NCBI GenBank assembly: GCA_028824295.1
Contig: JAPPED010000003.1
Span: 310,001-374,000, forward strand
DNA from: Rhodospirillales bacterium
GTDB lineage: Bacteria > Pseudomonadota > Alphaproteobacteria > TMED109
DNA: 64,000 bases
Direction of reading: 5' to 3'
Positions 43,503-54,019 of the stretch are shown here, piece after piece. Positions within the stretch are counted from its first letter, which is position 1, and every line of letters starts with the position of its first letter. The notes beneath the pieces were generated by a model that ran no database searches, was not told where the DNA came from, and saw only the letters and a list, made by a program, of their open reading frames with translations. The translations under genes were made by a program, and so were the position numbers.

Positions 43503-46500
43503 GTTCTCTCCCTCATTCGATTGGCACGCCACCGGGCACCGAGATCCAGCAGCAGCATGGCGAGTGCAGCCGCGAGCAGCCACTCCCGAACGGGAACGGG
43601 ATGCGGGTACGGCTCCCGTGGCAACTGGAATACATCTGCCGCACGGGCAAGCACCTGTCCCCCGGTCTGCGCCGCAAGGATATGCAGGAACGTGCGGTCG
43701 GGTGGGCGATGGCGGAATTCGTCCGGATAGGAGACCACGGCGCCTGTGATCGTGGAGAGGACGTCGGCGCCGGGATCCGGGTCGCGGAGACCCGGATCGC
43801 GGGTTCGATCATCGTCCGGGACAGATCCGGCTCCAGCTTGATGGTTCATCGAGACGGCGACCAGGTACGCACCGTGACCGGCGGCGGCCACCGTTCCCTG
43901 GTGACGCCCCGGCGCGATCTGGCGGAGTTGCAGAACCCTGCTCTCCCGGTCCGGACGGATTACCTCGGCCTGCACGTCCGCGAAATTGACCGGGCGTCCG
44001 TCTTCGCCGGCGACATCGACCGTGATGTCCACCTGGTCGGTATTGACCTGGGTCCGGACCGCCAGGTCGTCCCGGCGCTCACTCCTTGCCGCCCAGCGAA
44101 CGAGTTGCGCAAACAGCGGCCCGAGTGATTCCCACTCGACCCATTGCGCGCCCCAGCGCGGCTTGATCTCGGATGTGAACACTGCGGTCCTGCCGAGTCC
44201 GAAGCGCCAGGCGGCGAGGACCGGATCCTGCGCCGGACCCTCCAGGAGCACGTCGGCGCCGCGGCGCGCCGTGGTCGCGACATAGCCATCGAGCACCGGT
44301 ACCGCATCGAGCACGTTGCCTCGTGCGACCTCGTGATGGAGCGCCCGCGCCACGGGCCGGAACGATTCCTCGACTAGGCCGCTGCGGGTCGCCAGCTGGG
44401 TCTCCATGGTGAAGATGCGCGGCAGCTTGGATGCATCGCTCGTGAAGTAGAACCGGCCCTGGCCCATCTCGCTGATGCTCTGCAACTGCGGTTTGCCCGT
44501 TTCCGAGCCGATGGTGACGGCGGAGACGGTGATCTTCTTCCTGACCATGCGTCCGAGAAGCTCCGGAAACTTCGAGGAGTACACCTCGCCGTCCGACAGG
44601 ATGATCACGTGGCGGATGACGGCGGGACTGCGGTCGATGGCCCGGTACGCCTTCTGGAGGCCCCACATGAGCTGCGTGCCGCCGCCTCCGGCGCGCATCG
44701 ACGCGATGGCGTCAAGCGTCCTGCGCGGCGCTCCGATGGGGCCAATGGGGACAACCCAGGTCGACTTCATGTCGAAGGCGAGCACCCCGAGCTCGGTGCG
44801 CTGATCCATCACCGAAACCGCGCGTTGCGCGGCCTCGCGGGCGAGCGCGAGGCGGTGATAGTCGTCATCGGCTTGGTTCATGCTCCCGGACCGGTCAATG
44901 AGGAGCACGATGGCGGTGGAGGGTGCATCGAGCTTGCGCCGGGCCACCATCCTGACCGGGAGCGCTTCCTCGACCGGTGTGTCGTAGTACCCGCCCAGAC
45001 CGAAGCTCCGCTCGCCGCCCAGCATCACCAGTCCACCGCCGCGGTCGCGCACGAAATCGCGCAGCGCCCGCATGTGCGCGTCGGTCAGGGCAAGGGACGA
45101 GAGGTTGCTGAGCAGCACCACGTCGAAGCCGGCGAACATCTCCGGTCCGACCCGGCCGGCCGCGGCGGCAGCGGCCGCGAACGCGGCCGGCTCCGCATGC
45201 ACGCTGACATCAATGTTCTGGGTCCTGAGAGCGCGGGCGAGGTACTCGGCCTCGGCCGGCACCGGATCGAACAACAGGGCGCGCAACGCCGGGCGGACGG
45301 CGACAACCCCGGCCGCGTGGTTGTTGCCTGTCTCCGCGTCTTCGGCCGATTCGATTTGCGCCTCGAAAATGCCGAACCCCTCGCGGTCCATCACCTCCCG
45401 GTGGATCAGCGGATTGTCCCCGCGGTGGAGCTGAACTTGGCCCGAACGCACCAGCGTGCCGTCGCGAAACAGTCCGATCCGCGCCATCCCGTCCTGGTTC
45501 GCGCGGACCGTGACCCGGATGTCGAAAGGCTCGCCCTGCCGAACGTCGGCGGGAACGTCGACGCGTTCCACGGAAATCTCTCCGGGGGCTGCCCCCCCGA
45601 TCACCACCGGATGGATCGCGATCCCGCTGCCGTGTGCGCTCTGGACAATGCGGGCCGGGTTGGAAACCGTGTCGTGGCCGTCGGACAGCAGCACCACGCG
45701 GCGATCACCCGTCTCGGGCAGGAGCGTCTGCGCGCGTCGCAGGGCCAGTGCCAGGTCGGTGGCATCGTGCGCGGGACCCGGGGCCGACGCCGAATCCGGC
45801 GCCGGGTCGGGTAGGGGCGCAGCAGGTCCGGCGACGCCGGGGCCGGGCTCGATCACCCTCGTGGTGCCACTGAAACCGATGATCCCGATGGTGTCGTCCG
45901 GACCGGCATGGGCTGCGGCCAGTTCCGCCGCATGGACCGCCGCATCCGCGGCGGGTGCTCCGACGCTCGCCGACTCGTCGACAACGAACACCACGTGGCG
46001 GGCCTCTGTATCCAGCAGCATGCGGGGCTGCCACAGCGCGGCCGCCGCAAGGGCGAGGGTGACGAGGCGAAGGCCGGTTGCCAGGGGCGACACCTGCCGA
46101 CGCCGGCGGTACAGGTACAGGGCTAGTTCGGCACCGCCCGCGGCGAGCGCGATCACGGCGAGGATCAGCCAGAGCGCCTGCTGGTGGGGGTAGGTCGGAG
46201 GCGCGACGTCGGTAGCGGACGGGTCGGACACCGGCTCGGCCCTGCCCGGAGTGATGTTCGACTCGGTTGCGTCGAGAAGGTTGATCGCGATCTGGCCCGG
46301 TGCGCCGCCGGCGGTGTCCTGGCGCGCATGAATGCCGGCGAGGAGCCCGATGTCGGGACGCTCCCCTGGAACCGGCGCTCCCGTCCGATATTGCACTGGC
46401 AGCGAGTCGAGCCGCACGGGATGCAGCCATTCCAGTGCGTTGCCGACGAGGAGGGGAAAGGCGACCCGCACCCGCAGGTCCGACTGCAGGGAGCGAAATC

Positions 46501-47944
46501 CGAGGAACACGGCCCGGACGGCCCCATCGCCCGGCGCCGCGCTCTCGCGGGTGCCGGCGTCGCTTTCGCGCGGCTCAGTGTTCCGGTCGGCCGCGTTCTC
46601 CGCCACCCCGCCATCCCACGCGTACATCAGGAGCGTGTCGCTCGACTCCGCGAGCACGGTGCCGCGGCTTTCCGGCTCCTTCCGCTGCACGGCGAGCGCT
46701 TCCTCGACCAGCAGGTCCGTCAGGTCAACGTCGCGCATCACCGGATGGGCCTGGTCCCAACTGGTGACGGCGGGCCGTTCGACGCGGCCGCTGGCCGCAA
46801 TGGGTGCATCGTCGGGGAGCGCCCCCAGGAGCAGGTACCGCCCCGGCGGCAGGCGTTCGGGCGCGGCGGTATCGATCACCACGACATCGGCCCCGGCGGC
46901 GTGGGCGGCGGCGACGGACGGTGCCCGGTACAGCTGGCCGGCCACGTCCGCCCGCAGCGCTTCCTCCAGGAACAGGTCGCCTTCACCGACCAGCGCGATC
47001 CGTCGCGAGCGCGGCGCCGGCAGCACCGCGTGCACCGCGTCGTCCGCGCCCAGCGCGTCGCCGCCAGCGATGCGGGCGGTGAGCACGCCCGCCGAGTCGT
47101 GCCGGAACGGCAGGACCACGCCTCGTTGCACGCCGGGCGGCAGTGAAAGCCCCTGCTGATGGAGCAGGGCGTCTTCGAACGCAACCTCGAACTCGACGGC
47201 GCGCGCGGCATCATCGAAGTTCGCGATTGTGAGGTAGAGCTGGTAGTCCACCTCGGGCGCGGGGTCCCGGCGAAGCGCAAACTCGGTGATGCCAGCGTTG
47301 GCCGACGACGCGCCAACCAAGTGCCAGACCAAGGGCGTGTCGGGAATCGACTCCGTGGACGGCTCCGCGGCGTCGGTGAAGACGTGGATGCGCGCGGCCG
47401 GTCCGGCGGCGACGAGACGACGGGCGACATCCACGGCATCGGACAGGCGATCCGGCCGGTGGGTCGCAGCGAGGGCGTCGATCCCGTCCCGGAGCCGGTC
47501 GGTGTCCGTGGTGAAGGGGACCACGATCTCCCCCCGGGAGGTCATCAGCATTCCGGACTGGCTCCGGTCGAGCCCGTCGGCGACGTCCCGGGCCATCCGG
47601 CGGGCCGCCTCGAACCGCCCTTCGGGAACGTCGGTCGCCTGCATGCTGGCCGAGGTGTCGACGATCATGACCACCCGGGGCCAGCCAGACTGGGTGGTCG
47701 ACCAGAGCGGGTTGGCGATCGCCAGTGCCGCCGCGACGACGGCGAGGAGCTGCAGCCCGAGGGAGACGCTCGGACGCAACCGGAGCCAGGCCGGCCGTGG
47801 TGAGCCGCGCCGGTCGTCGACCGCCTCCCACAGTGACAGAGTGGTCACCCGGACCTCCCGGCGCTGCACGCGATACATGTGCAGGAGGAGGACCAGCGGA
47901 ACGGCCGCGAGCAGCCAGAGCGCTGCGGGGTTGGCGAGGCTCAT
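43499..47944 (-). CDS. Giant membrane-anchored triple-VWA protein (BatA-type plus GATase-like fusion)
   Basis: A 1481-residue inner-membrane protein that appears to be two normally separate proteins joined. The N-terminal part has a BatA-type double TM start ('PAALWLLAAVPLVLLLHMY') and a VWA domain with the MIDAS 'DTSAS'. After TM helices near residue 600 comes a second VWA ('DESAS'), a glutamine-amidotransferase-like Rossmann region ('GFDVVLLSNLSSLALTD', 'GGGLVMLGGERSFG') and a third VWA with a perfect MIDAS 'DRSGS'. A final TM closes the chain. It overlaps DUF58 and moxR by 4 bases each. It is the likely substrate platform of the MoxR ATPase. Confidence 0.88.
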
Positions 47945-48843
47945 GCGAGGAATCCTGCCGAGCGAAGCTGCTGCAGGAGCTGCACGTCGGGCGTGCCGGT
48001 GCCGGCCAGTCGGACGTACGGTACCTGGAGGCGCCGGCACAGGGCCACCCGCTCGTCGAGGAAACGGGTGAGATTCTGCCCGTACCGCCTGAGGGTCGCG
48101 CGCTCGGCGGTCAGCCTCTTCGCCGTCGCCGGCGAGGGTTCTTCGATGTCGAGGAGCTCCACGTCGCCTTCGATGTCGGGCGAGATCTCGTCGTTGGCGA
48201 GCACCTGCACCACGCGCGCATCCAGCCCGCGGGCAAGCAGGGCCCGAAGACCGGCCTCGATGCGGGTCACCGGCTCGATGAGGTCGGAGATGATGACGGC
48301 CACGCCCGGCGCGAGCGACGAACGCGCGTGTTCGGTCAGGGCGTCGCCGAGCCGGGTGCGCCCGCCCGCCCGGACGGCGCCGAGCCGGTCCAGGAGGGGC
48401 GCCATCCGTCGATGACCGCGACGCGGTGTCATCCGGCGATAACGCGACACGTCATCGCCGAGCAGTCCAACGGAGACGCGTTCGTGGTTGGCGAGCGCGA
48501 CGCAGGCGAGCACGGCCCCGGTGCGCAGACCGTGGTCAAGCTTGGATGGCGTGCCTGCCCCCATGGAGGCACTGGTGTCGACGAGGAGATGCAGGCAGAG
48601 ATCCCGGTGTTCGCGAAAGCGCTTGACGACGAGCCGGTCCAGTCGCCGGTAGACGTTCCAGTCCACGTAGCGCGTGTCGTCCCCCGGCACGTACGGCCGG
48701 ACGTCGACGAACTCCAGGCTTGCGCCGTAGCGCGGGCTGCGTCGCTCGCCTGGAATGCGCCCATCGAAGAGGCGCGCGGAATGCAGCCGCAATCGGGCGA
48801 GCCGGTAGAGGAAGGCCGCGTCAAAGCGCTCCGCGATGTTCAT
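47941..48843 (-). CDS. DUF58 (VWA-like) MoxR-associated protein
   Basis: A 300-residue protein with the DUF58 signature 'FVDVRPYVPGDDTRYVDWNV' and a degenerate VWA fold containing 'DTSASMG'. DUF58 proteins (MxaS/YeaD type) are constant partners of MoxR ATPases. It overlaps its neighbours by 4 bases on both sides (47941-47944 and 48840-48843), a sign of tight coupling. The ATG at 48843 is set by that overlap. Confidence 0.92.
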   Translation of the reverse strand: MNIAERFDAAFLYRLARLRLHSARLFDGRIPGERRSPRYGASLEFVDVRPYVPGDDTRYVDWNVYRRLDRLVVKRFREHRDLCLHLLVDTSASMGAGTPSKLDHGLRTGAVLACVALANHERVSVGLLGDDVSRYRRMTPRRGHRRMAPLLDRLGAVRAGGRTRLGDALTEHARSSLAPGVAVIISDLIEPVTRIEAGLRALLARGLDARVVQVLANDEISPDIEGDVELLDIEEPSPATAKRLTAERATLRRYGQNLTRFLDERVALCRRLQVPYVRLAGTGTPDVQLLQQLRSAGFLA

Positions 48844-50336
48844 CGTCGGGTCTGGATGGCCTGGAAGTACCGCTTGATCCGGGTCCGGGCGTCCAGCGGA
48901 ATCCACTCCTCGTTCAGCGTCTGCTCGGCGCGCCGCGTGAACCGTGCCCGCATGTCCTGCATGGGGCGCCGGGCTTGCCCTCGGGCGGCCTGTCCCGCCG
49001 AATCGGCGAGGAACGACCGATGGGCGCCATCCTGGCGAAGGCCCGCGAGCTCGACTTCCGGTGCCTGTTCGGTGTCGATCCGGTCTGCAATCGAGCCGGG
49101 CGGCAGGATGGCAAAACCGGTGCCGGGTTCGCCGGCGTTTCGTCCGGTTCCTTCCTCGTCTCTCGGGCTGTCATCGTCGATGCCCTCGCCGGGCCCGTGT
49201 TTGGGCCACGGCGGTACGTCGCTCGTCGTGGTGTCGGTTGACTCGGGGAGGCTCGCGAAGCGGTCGCTCGGCGGGGTCAGGCGTTCCTCATCGGGAAAGA
49301 GTGGTATGGCCTCCGGTGGTTCGCTGTCCGAGGGCTCGCGTTGCACCGGCTCGCCTCCCTCCGGCTGGCTGGCCGGGCCGCCCTCCTCGGGGCGTTCCCG
49401 CACGACCTCCAGCGGCGGCGGCCGGGTTGTGTCGCGTTGCCGCGCGCCGCCCCACAGGGATTCCAGCTCGCCGAGGGCCGCGGCGGCCTCGGCCCGCGAG
49501 TAGCGGCGGGCCGACAGTTCGGTGTCGGGCCCGGACACGGTGTCGGCCGGGAGAGGGAGGAGGTTCCCCGGTGCTCCCCCGACCCGCAGGCTCGGCAGGC
49601 GATCGTCGAGATTGCGGAACGGACGGCGCTGGTCGGACAGGCGGAGGGCATGTTCGAGGGTTTCGGGATCGATTTCGATCGGCGAATCCCGAAACGCGAC
49701 GGCAGGCGTGTCCAGAACCGGCTGTCGGGGCGGTCGCCGCAGGGGAGGAATCGGAGCCATTGTCGCGCCAAGCTCCACGGGTCTCGTGTCGGCAACCGGT
49801 TTCGCCTCCGGCGCCGCCTGGACGGAGGCGGGGGAGACGAGGGGAACGGGCGGAAGCCAGACGAGGAGGGCGGAGACGGCGAGGACGGCAAGGGCAGCGT
49901 GTGTCGGCCGCGAGGACGGCGCCAGCGGGACGCCCGCCGGTACCGAGAGCCTGCCGGCGTGGGCGGCGGCGTCGGACAGGAGCGGGCCGGCCAGCGGCAG
50001 ATGGGCGCTGGATTCGAACTCGAGGGCGGCGCTCAGTCGCTCATCCAGTCCGAGGTTACGGTCCAGGGTCCGGGCTGCTTGCCGAAGCGGAACCGGGACG
50101 AGGAAGCCGGCCATTGCCCCGAGCGCGATCGCCGCCACCACCGCGAGCCCGTACTCGGTCCCGTCGATCGGCCACACCGACTTGAGCAGCAACCACGGTA
50201 TGAGGACGACATGGACGGCAAGCGCAGCGAGAACCGTGCCGAAAATACCTCTTGCCAGCCGAAGTCTCAGCACCGCCCGGCGCAGGATCGAGCGGAGGCC
50301 GGCACGCTCCGAGGCATTCACCGTCACCGCTTGCAC
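48840..50336 (-). CDS. DUF4175-like membrane protein with proline-rich periplasmic region
   Basis: A 498-residue protein, first gene of the MoxR operon. Two TM helices lie near residues 30-50 and 65-85, a third near 148-168, then a long proline- and glutamate-rich low-complexity region (about 175-430). The layout and the 'LDRNLGLDERLSAALEFE' motif are those of the large membrane proteins (DUF4175 group) that accompany MoxR-DUF58-VWA sets. The start is uncertain: GTG at 50336 follows 'ggaggc' closely, and GTGs at 50327 or 50321 are alternatives. Confidence 0.75.
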   Translation of the reverse strand: MQAVTVNASERAGLRSILRRAVLRLRLARGIFGTVLAALAVHVVLIPWLLLKSVWPIDGTEYGLAVVAAIALGAMAGFLVPVPLRQAARTLDRNLGLDERLSAALEFESSAHLPLAGPLLSDAAAHAGRLSVPAGVPLAPSSRPTHAALAVLAVSALLVWLPPVPLVSPASVQAAPEAKPVADTRPVELGATMAPIPPLRRPPRQPVLDTPAVAFRDSPIEIDPETLEHALRLSDQRRPFRNLDDRLPSLRVGGAPGNLLPLPADTVSGPDTELSARRYSRAEAAAALGELESLWGGARQRDTTRPPPLEVVRERPEEGGPASQPEGGEPVQREPSDSEPPEAIPLFPDEERLTPPSDRFASLPESTDTTTSDVPPWPKHGPGEGIDDDSPRDEEGTGRNAGEPGTGFAILPPGSIADRIDTEQAPEVELAGLRQDGAHRSFLADSAGQAARGQARRPMQDMRARFTRRAEQTLNEEWIPLDARTRIKRYFQAIQTRR

Positions 50337-50932
50337 CGCCTCCGCGCGATGCCGATCAGAACATCGTCCGCGCGTCGATGCTGCACCGGCGCAGGCCGCG
50401 TCGAGGTAGAGAAGGATGCAAGGCGCTCCGCACGAAGGGCGAACCTTCTCTCGATCCGCCGCCAGCGGACGCCGTCGCTAGCGTGGATCATGCGCACGCC
50501 CGAAGCTCTCGGGCGAGACAACCGGTCTGGCAGATCGAAAGTTGCATGGCGGCTCGGGCGGGGCGGCATCGAGGATTGATCATTCCCGCCCGGCGGTGCA
50601 ATGACAACGTCAAATTTGAGGACCTTCGAGTTCGGGGTTCCATCGCAACGGCCTCCACTTTCACGGTTCACGAATCGGGCAGGAGAAAAACGCATCGACG
50701 TCGCGCCGAGACAGTCGGTCGGAGGGGTACCGACTTCGGGGGGGCCGCGTCCCGAGCCTTGTCCTCTTGGCGTCGTGAACATCAACAAAACCGAAACAAG
50801 CTTGGGTCAGCCGTGGTCCGATACGTCATCAGGAGCTTGGCTGATTGCAGACGGACCGATTCCGTTATGATGGGGCCACGCTACGCATATGCGAGAAGGG
50901 GCCGTCACGTCAGAGGGGGAGATGCGAGACCG
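50337..50932. other. Divergent promoter region, MoxR operon / Rieske-PQQ operon
   Basis: A 596-base gap separating two divergent operons. A possible plus-strand -10 box TATGAT (50866-50871) has TTGCAG 15 bases upstream, a weak promoter for the Rieske gene about 60 bases later. No supportable gene was found. The shared control region suggests joint regulation of the quinoprotein and the MoxR set. Confidence 0.4.
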
Positions 50933-51535
50933 ATGAAGGCATTCAGGCCTGCGAAAAACTTCGGTATCCGTTGGAATCGTCGTCGTGTGGTACAGGGCGT
51001 TCTTGGCCTTGGCATCGCGGTAGGACTGGTTTCCCCCGACGCCTGGATGGCAGGTGCCGATGCGGCGGAGATCGCACGACAACGTCCGCAGGACGGCGAT
51101 CAGCTGACGTTCTTCGGCGGCGACCGCGACGGCGAAGTCATCGCGCCCGCCGATCTCTCCCTGGGAGAGCAGCCCTTTATCGCCTATCCACGTGATCCGT
51201 CTTCCGGCGTGATCCGGGATGGATCACGCCTCAACCAGATCACGTTGCTGCGGGTGGATCCTGCCCGATTTGACGACCGGACCCGACCGGGCACCGTGGA
51301 CGGGATCATTGCCTTTTCGGCCACCTGCACCCACCAGCAGTGTCCGGTGACCGCGTGGGACGTCGAGGCGGAGGCGTTGTTCTGCTTCTGTCATCGGTCC
51401 CGCTTCGACCCGTGGAACGCCGGCAAGGTCGTGAATGGGCCGGCCGTGCGGAAACTTCCCACGCTGCCGTTGCGATTGGAGGGCGAAAACGAGCTCAGGA
51501 TCGCGGGCGGCTTCAGTGGAAGGGTCGGAAATTGA
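50933..51535 (+). CDS. Rieske [2Fe-2S] protein, Tat-exported
   Basis: A 200-residue electron-transfer protein. The N-terminus carries a Tat signal ('NRRRVVQGVLGLGIAVGLVS', residues about 14-33). The Rieske cluster ligands are 'CTH' and 'CFCH' (C-x-H ... C-x-x-H) about 17 residues apart near residues 130-150. It resembles small Rieske subunits of the arsenite-oxidase type more than bc1 Rieske proteins. The gene for a PQQ dehydrogenase follows 115 bases later, so it may be that enzyme's electron acceptor in place of a cytochrome c. Confidence 0.88.
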   Translation: MKAFRPAKNFGIRWNRRRVVQGVLGLGIAVGLVSPDAWMAGADAAEIARQRPQDGDQLTFFGGDRDGEVIAPADLSLGEQPFIAYPRDPSSGVIRDGSRLNQITLLRVDPARFDDRTRPGTVDGIIAFSATCTHQQCPVTAWDVEAEALFCFCHRSRFDPWNAGKVVNGPAVRKLPTLPLRLEGENELRIAGGFSGRVGN

Positions 51536-51650
51536 TGTCGCGACGTGAATGTCGGGTGTGTCTCCGTGGGAAGAGACGCCCGGGCGGTGCTTCGGCACCC
51601 CATTCACCATTCAACCAATCCCACGAAGGACAACCATTGGGGAGATTCAC

Positions 51651-53390
51651 ATGAGGAGCCTATTGACGGGCAAGGTCTTAGCGGCCGCACTTCTCGCCCT
51701 GATGGTGAGCAGCGCGACCAGCGCCGACGCCATCGAGAACTACAACCCGGTCACCGAGGATCGACTGGACAACCCGGAGCCGCACAACTGGCTCCAGGTT
51801 CGGGGCAACCGTGAGGGTTGGGGGTACAGTTCGCTCGACCAGATCAATGCATCGAACGTCGGGTCCCTGCAGCCGGCGTGGCTGTTCTCGACTGGCGTTT
51901 CGGAAGGACACCAGTCTCCGCCGCTGGTCAACGACGGCGTGATGTATGTCACCACGCCGATGAACCAGGTCCTGGCACTCGATGCAGCCACCGGCAAGCG
52001 GCTGTGGCGTTATCAGAGAGAGCTGCCGGAAGACCTCTTCCAGCTGCACCCCACCAACCGCGGACCTGCGCTGCTCGGCGACAGGCTCTACGTGGCGCTC
52101 ACCGACTGCTTCCTGGTCGCGCTTGATGCTCGAACCGGCGAGGTGATCTGGGAGGTCGCCGTCGACGACTACCAGGCGGGCTACTACATGACGCTCGCTC
52201 CGCTCGCTGCCAAGGGCAACATCATGGTGGGCGTGTCGGGCGGCGAATACGGCATCCGCGGTTACGTCGCGGCCTACGATGCGGAGACCGGTGACGAGGC
52301 GTGGCGTACGTACACGGTGCCGGCGCCTGGCGAGCCGGGGAGCGATACCTGGCCCGACGACGACGCCTGGAAGACCGGCGGCGGATCGGTGTGGCTGACG
52401 GGGAATTACGACCCCGAGACCGGGATTTCCTATTGGGGTATCGGCAACGCGGCGCCCTGGATGGGCGACACCCGTGGCGGCATGGACAACCTCTACACCA
52501 CGTCGGTGATGGCATTGAACGTCGAGACCGGGGCGCTCGTGGGACACCACCAGTACCACTGGAACGATTCCTGGGACTGGGATGAGGTCTCGCCTCCGCT
52601 CATCTACGACGTCACCCGAGACGGGGAGACCTTCAAGGCGCTCGTCAACGTGGCCCGCAACGGTCACATCTACCTCCTCAAGCCGACCGCTGAAGGTCCG
52701 ATCGAGTTCGTCGACGCGTGGGACTACGTCTACAGCAACGTGATCACCGGGTTCGATCCCGACACGGGCCGCGTGTCGTATGACGACAACCACTGGCCGG
52801 GCACCGGGAAGGCAGCGCTGTTCTGTCCGTCGCTCTGGGGCGGCAAGGACTGGCCGTATTCGGCCTACAGCCCGGACACAGGCCTGCTCTACATTCCGGC
52901 GAACGAGAACCTCTGCAGCACCCTGGAAGGTGCTGAAGAGAAATACGTGCCGGGCGAGCTGTACATCGGGGTGCCGATCCCGGTGATCCTCGGCGGGTTC
53001 AGCCTCCGTGAGGGGTGGGACCACATTGGGGAAATCCAGGCCTGGAACGTCGACACTGGCGAGGAAGTGTGGAGCAAGAACTTCGATCACCAGAACTGGG
53101 GTCCGATTCTTGCGACCGGCGGCGGTGTGCTGTTCTCCGGCGGTACCAACGACCATATGTTCCGTGCCCATGATGCGGCGACCGGCGAAACGCTGTGGGA
53201 ATACCCGACCAACTCGGGTGTGACCGCTTCGCCGAGCACCTACAGCGTCGATGGCAAGCAGTACGTTGCCGTACAGTCGGGCTGGGGCGTGGACGCCGAG
53301 CGCAAGCAGGACGTCCTGCGCGGTATCATTCCCGGGTATGACGTGCACGTACCGCAGGGTGGCGTGATCTGGGTGTTCGCGCTTCCGTAG
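51651..53390 (+). CDS. PQQ-dependent alcohol dehydrogenase, lanthanide-type active site
   Basis: A 579-residue periplasmic quinoprotein with an N-terminal signal ('VLAAALLALMVSSATSADA') and an eight-bladed propeller with repeated tryptophan-docking motifs ('ALDAATGKRLW', 'ALDARTGEVIW', 'AHDAATGETLW'). Metal and PQQ ligands are 'GGEYGIRG' (Glu), 'GNAAPW' (Asn), 'DSWDWDEV' (catalytic Asp) and 'ARNGHIY' (Arg). The third Asp in DSWDWD occupies the site that is Asp in XoxF/PedH-type lanthanide enzymes and Ala in calcium MxaF, so a lanthanide cofactor is predicted. The vicinal Cys pair of MDH is not seen, and there is no heme motif. 'ggggag' precedes the ATG. Confidence 0.92.
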   Translation: MRSLLTGKVLAAALLALMVSSATSADAIENYNPVTEDRLDNPEPHNWLQVRGNREGWGYSSLDQINASNVGSLQPAWLFSTGVSEGHQSPPLVNDGVMYVTTPMNQVLALDAATGKRLWRYQRELPEDLFQLHPTNRGPALLGDRLYVALTDCFLVALDARTGEVIWEVAVDDYQAGYYMTLAPLAAKGNIMVGVSGGEYGIRGYVAAYDAETGDEAWRTYTVPAPGEPGSDTWPDDDAWKTGGGSVWLTGNYDPETGISYWGIGNAAPWMGDTRGGMDNLYTTSVMALNVETGALVGHHQYHWNDSWDWDEVSPPLIYDVTRDGETFKALVNVARNGHIYLLKPTAEGPIEFVDAWDYVYSNVITGFDPDTGRVSYDDNHWPGTGKAALFCPSLWGGKDWPYSAYSPDTGLLYIPANENLCSTLEGAEEKYVPGELYIGVPIPVILGGFSLREGWDHIGEIQAWNVDTGEEVWSKNFDHQNWGPILATGGGVLFSGGTNDHMFRAHDAATGETLWEYPTNSGVTASPSTYSVDGKQYVAVQSGWGVDAERKQDVLRGIIPGYDVHVPQGGVIWVFALP

Positions 53391-53470
53391 GGCTTGCAGA
53401 TGGCTCTTGGGGCGGCGTTGCGGATGCAAGTGCCGCCCTGAGGCCCAACCCTGAACGCGGGAACTTTTGC

Positions 53471-53505
53471 GACCGGAGTCCGATCACCGGGCTCCGGTCG
53501 TTTTT
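53471..53505 (+). terminator. Intrinsic terminator after PQQ dehydrogenase gene
   Basis: GACCGGAG (53471-53478) pairs perfectly with CTCCGGTC (53492-53499) and is followed by G and five T residues. It ends the Rieske-PQQ operon about 80 bases after the stop. Confidence 0.88.
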
Positions 53506-53643
53506 CTGATGATTGCCCCCGCCTAAGTAGCCGCCGATCGCGAAGAAATCGTTGTCGCCGCGTGATCAGAAGATGCCGAGTTCAGTGGTTTCGAATCCCA
53601 ACTACCAGCCATAACCCCATTCTAATTTGATACTTATGCAAGA

Positions 53644-53661
53644 TGTCTCATGTCTGAGACA
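53644..53661. promoter_or_regulatory. Candidate operator palindrome upstream of KDG kinase
   Basis: TGTCTCA, spacer TGTC, TGAGACA: perfect 7-bp arms about 360 bases before the kinase start. No adjacent regulator gene exists to support the assignment. Confidence 0.35.
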
Positions 53662-54019
53662 GGTGTTATCGGCAGGTCGGTAAACAAGTTGACGCTCACC
53701 TGAACCGCCAGGACGTGATGCGCACCGCCGCGAAGTCCGTTCTTGGGTGATCCATGGGCGGCGGAACGGGCGGGCGGAGAAGGGACTGCGCACCAACCGA
53801 GGCCGTAGGCGGAGATGCGACCGGAAACCGTTGCGTTCGAGTGACCTGCGTGCGGGCCGGCAGAGGTACTCCACGGCAGCGGCTCGTCGATACGATCAAT
53901 TGCTTGATCAAAGATGCTGTAGAACGGACGCAGGACGATGCCGTCCGGCCGGTGTCACACTGCGACAATATCCATACGAAACGCTGGGAACCGAGCATGT
54001 CTGCCATTGCACCGGACTC

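Larger units (their letters stand above)
53391..54019. other. Region between PQQ and sugar-acid operons
   Basis: A 629-base gap containing the PQQ-operon terminator and a perfect 7-bp dyad TGTCTCA-TGTC-TGAGACA at 53644-53661, a possible operator of the downstream kinase gene (GntR-like spacing). No supportable gene. A minus-strand frame over 53696-54499 is a shadow of the kinase. Confidence 0.4.

Noticed and set aside
48944-50185. 413-codon plus-strand frame opposite the DUF4175-like gene
   Set aside because: Low-complexity Arg/Gly/Pro translation. The minus-strand gene is supported by overlap with DUF58 and transmembrane pattern.
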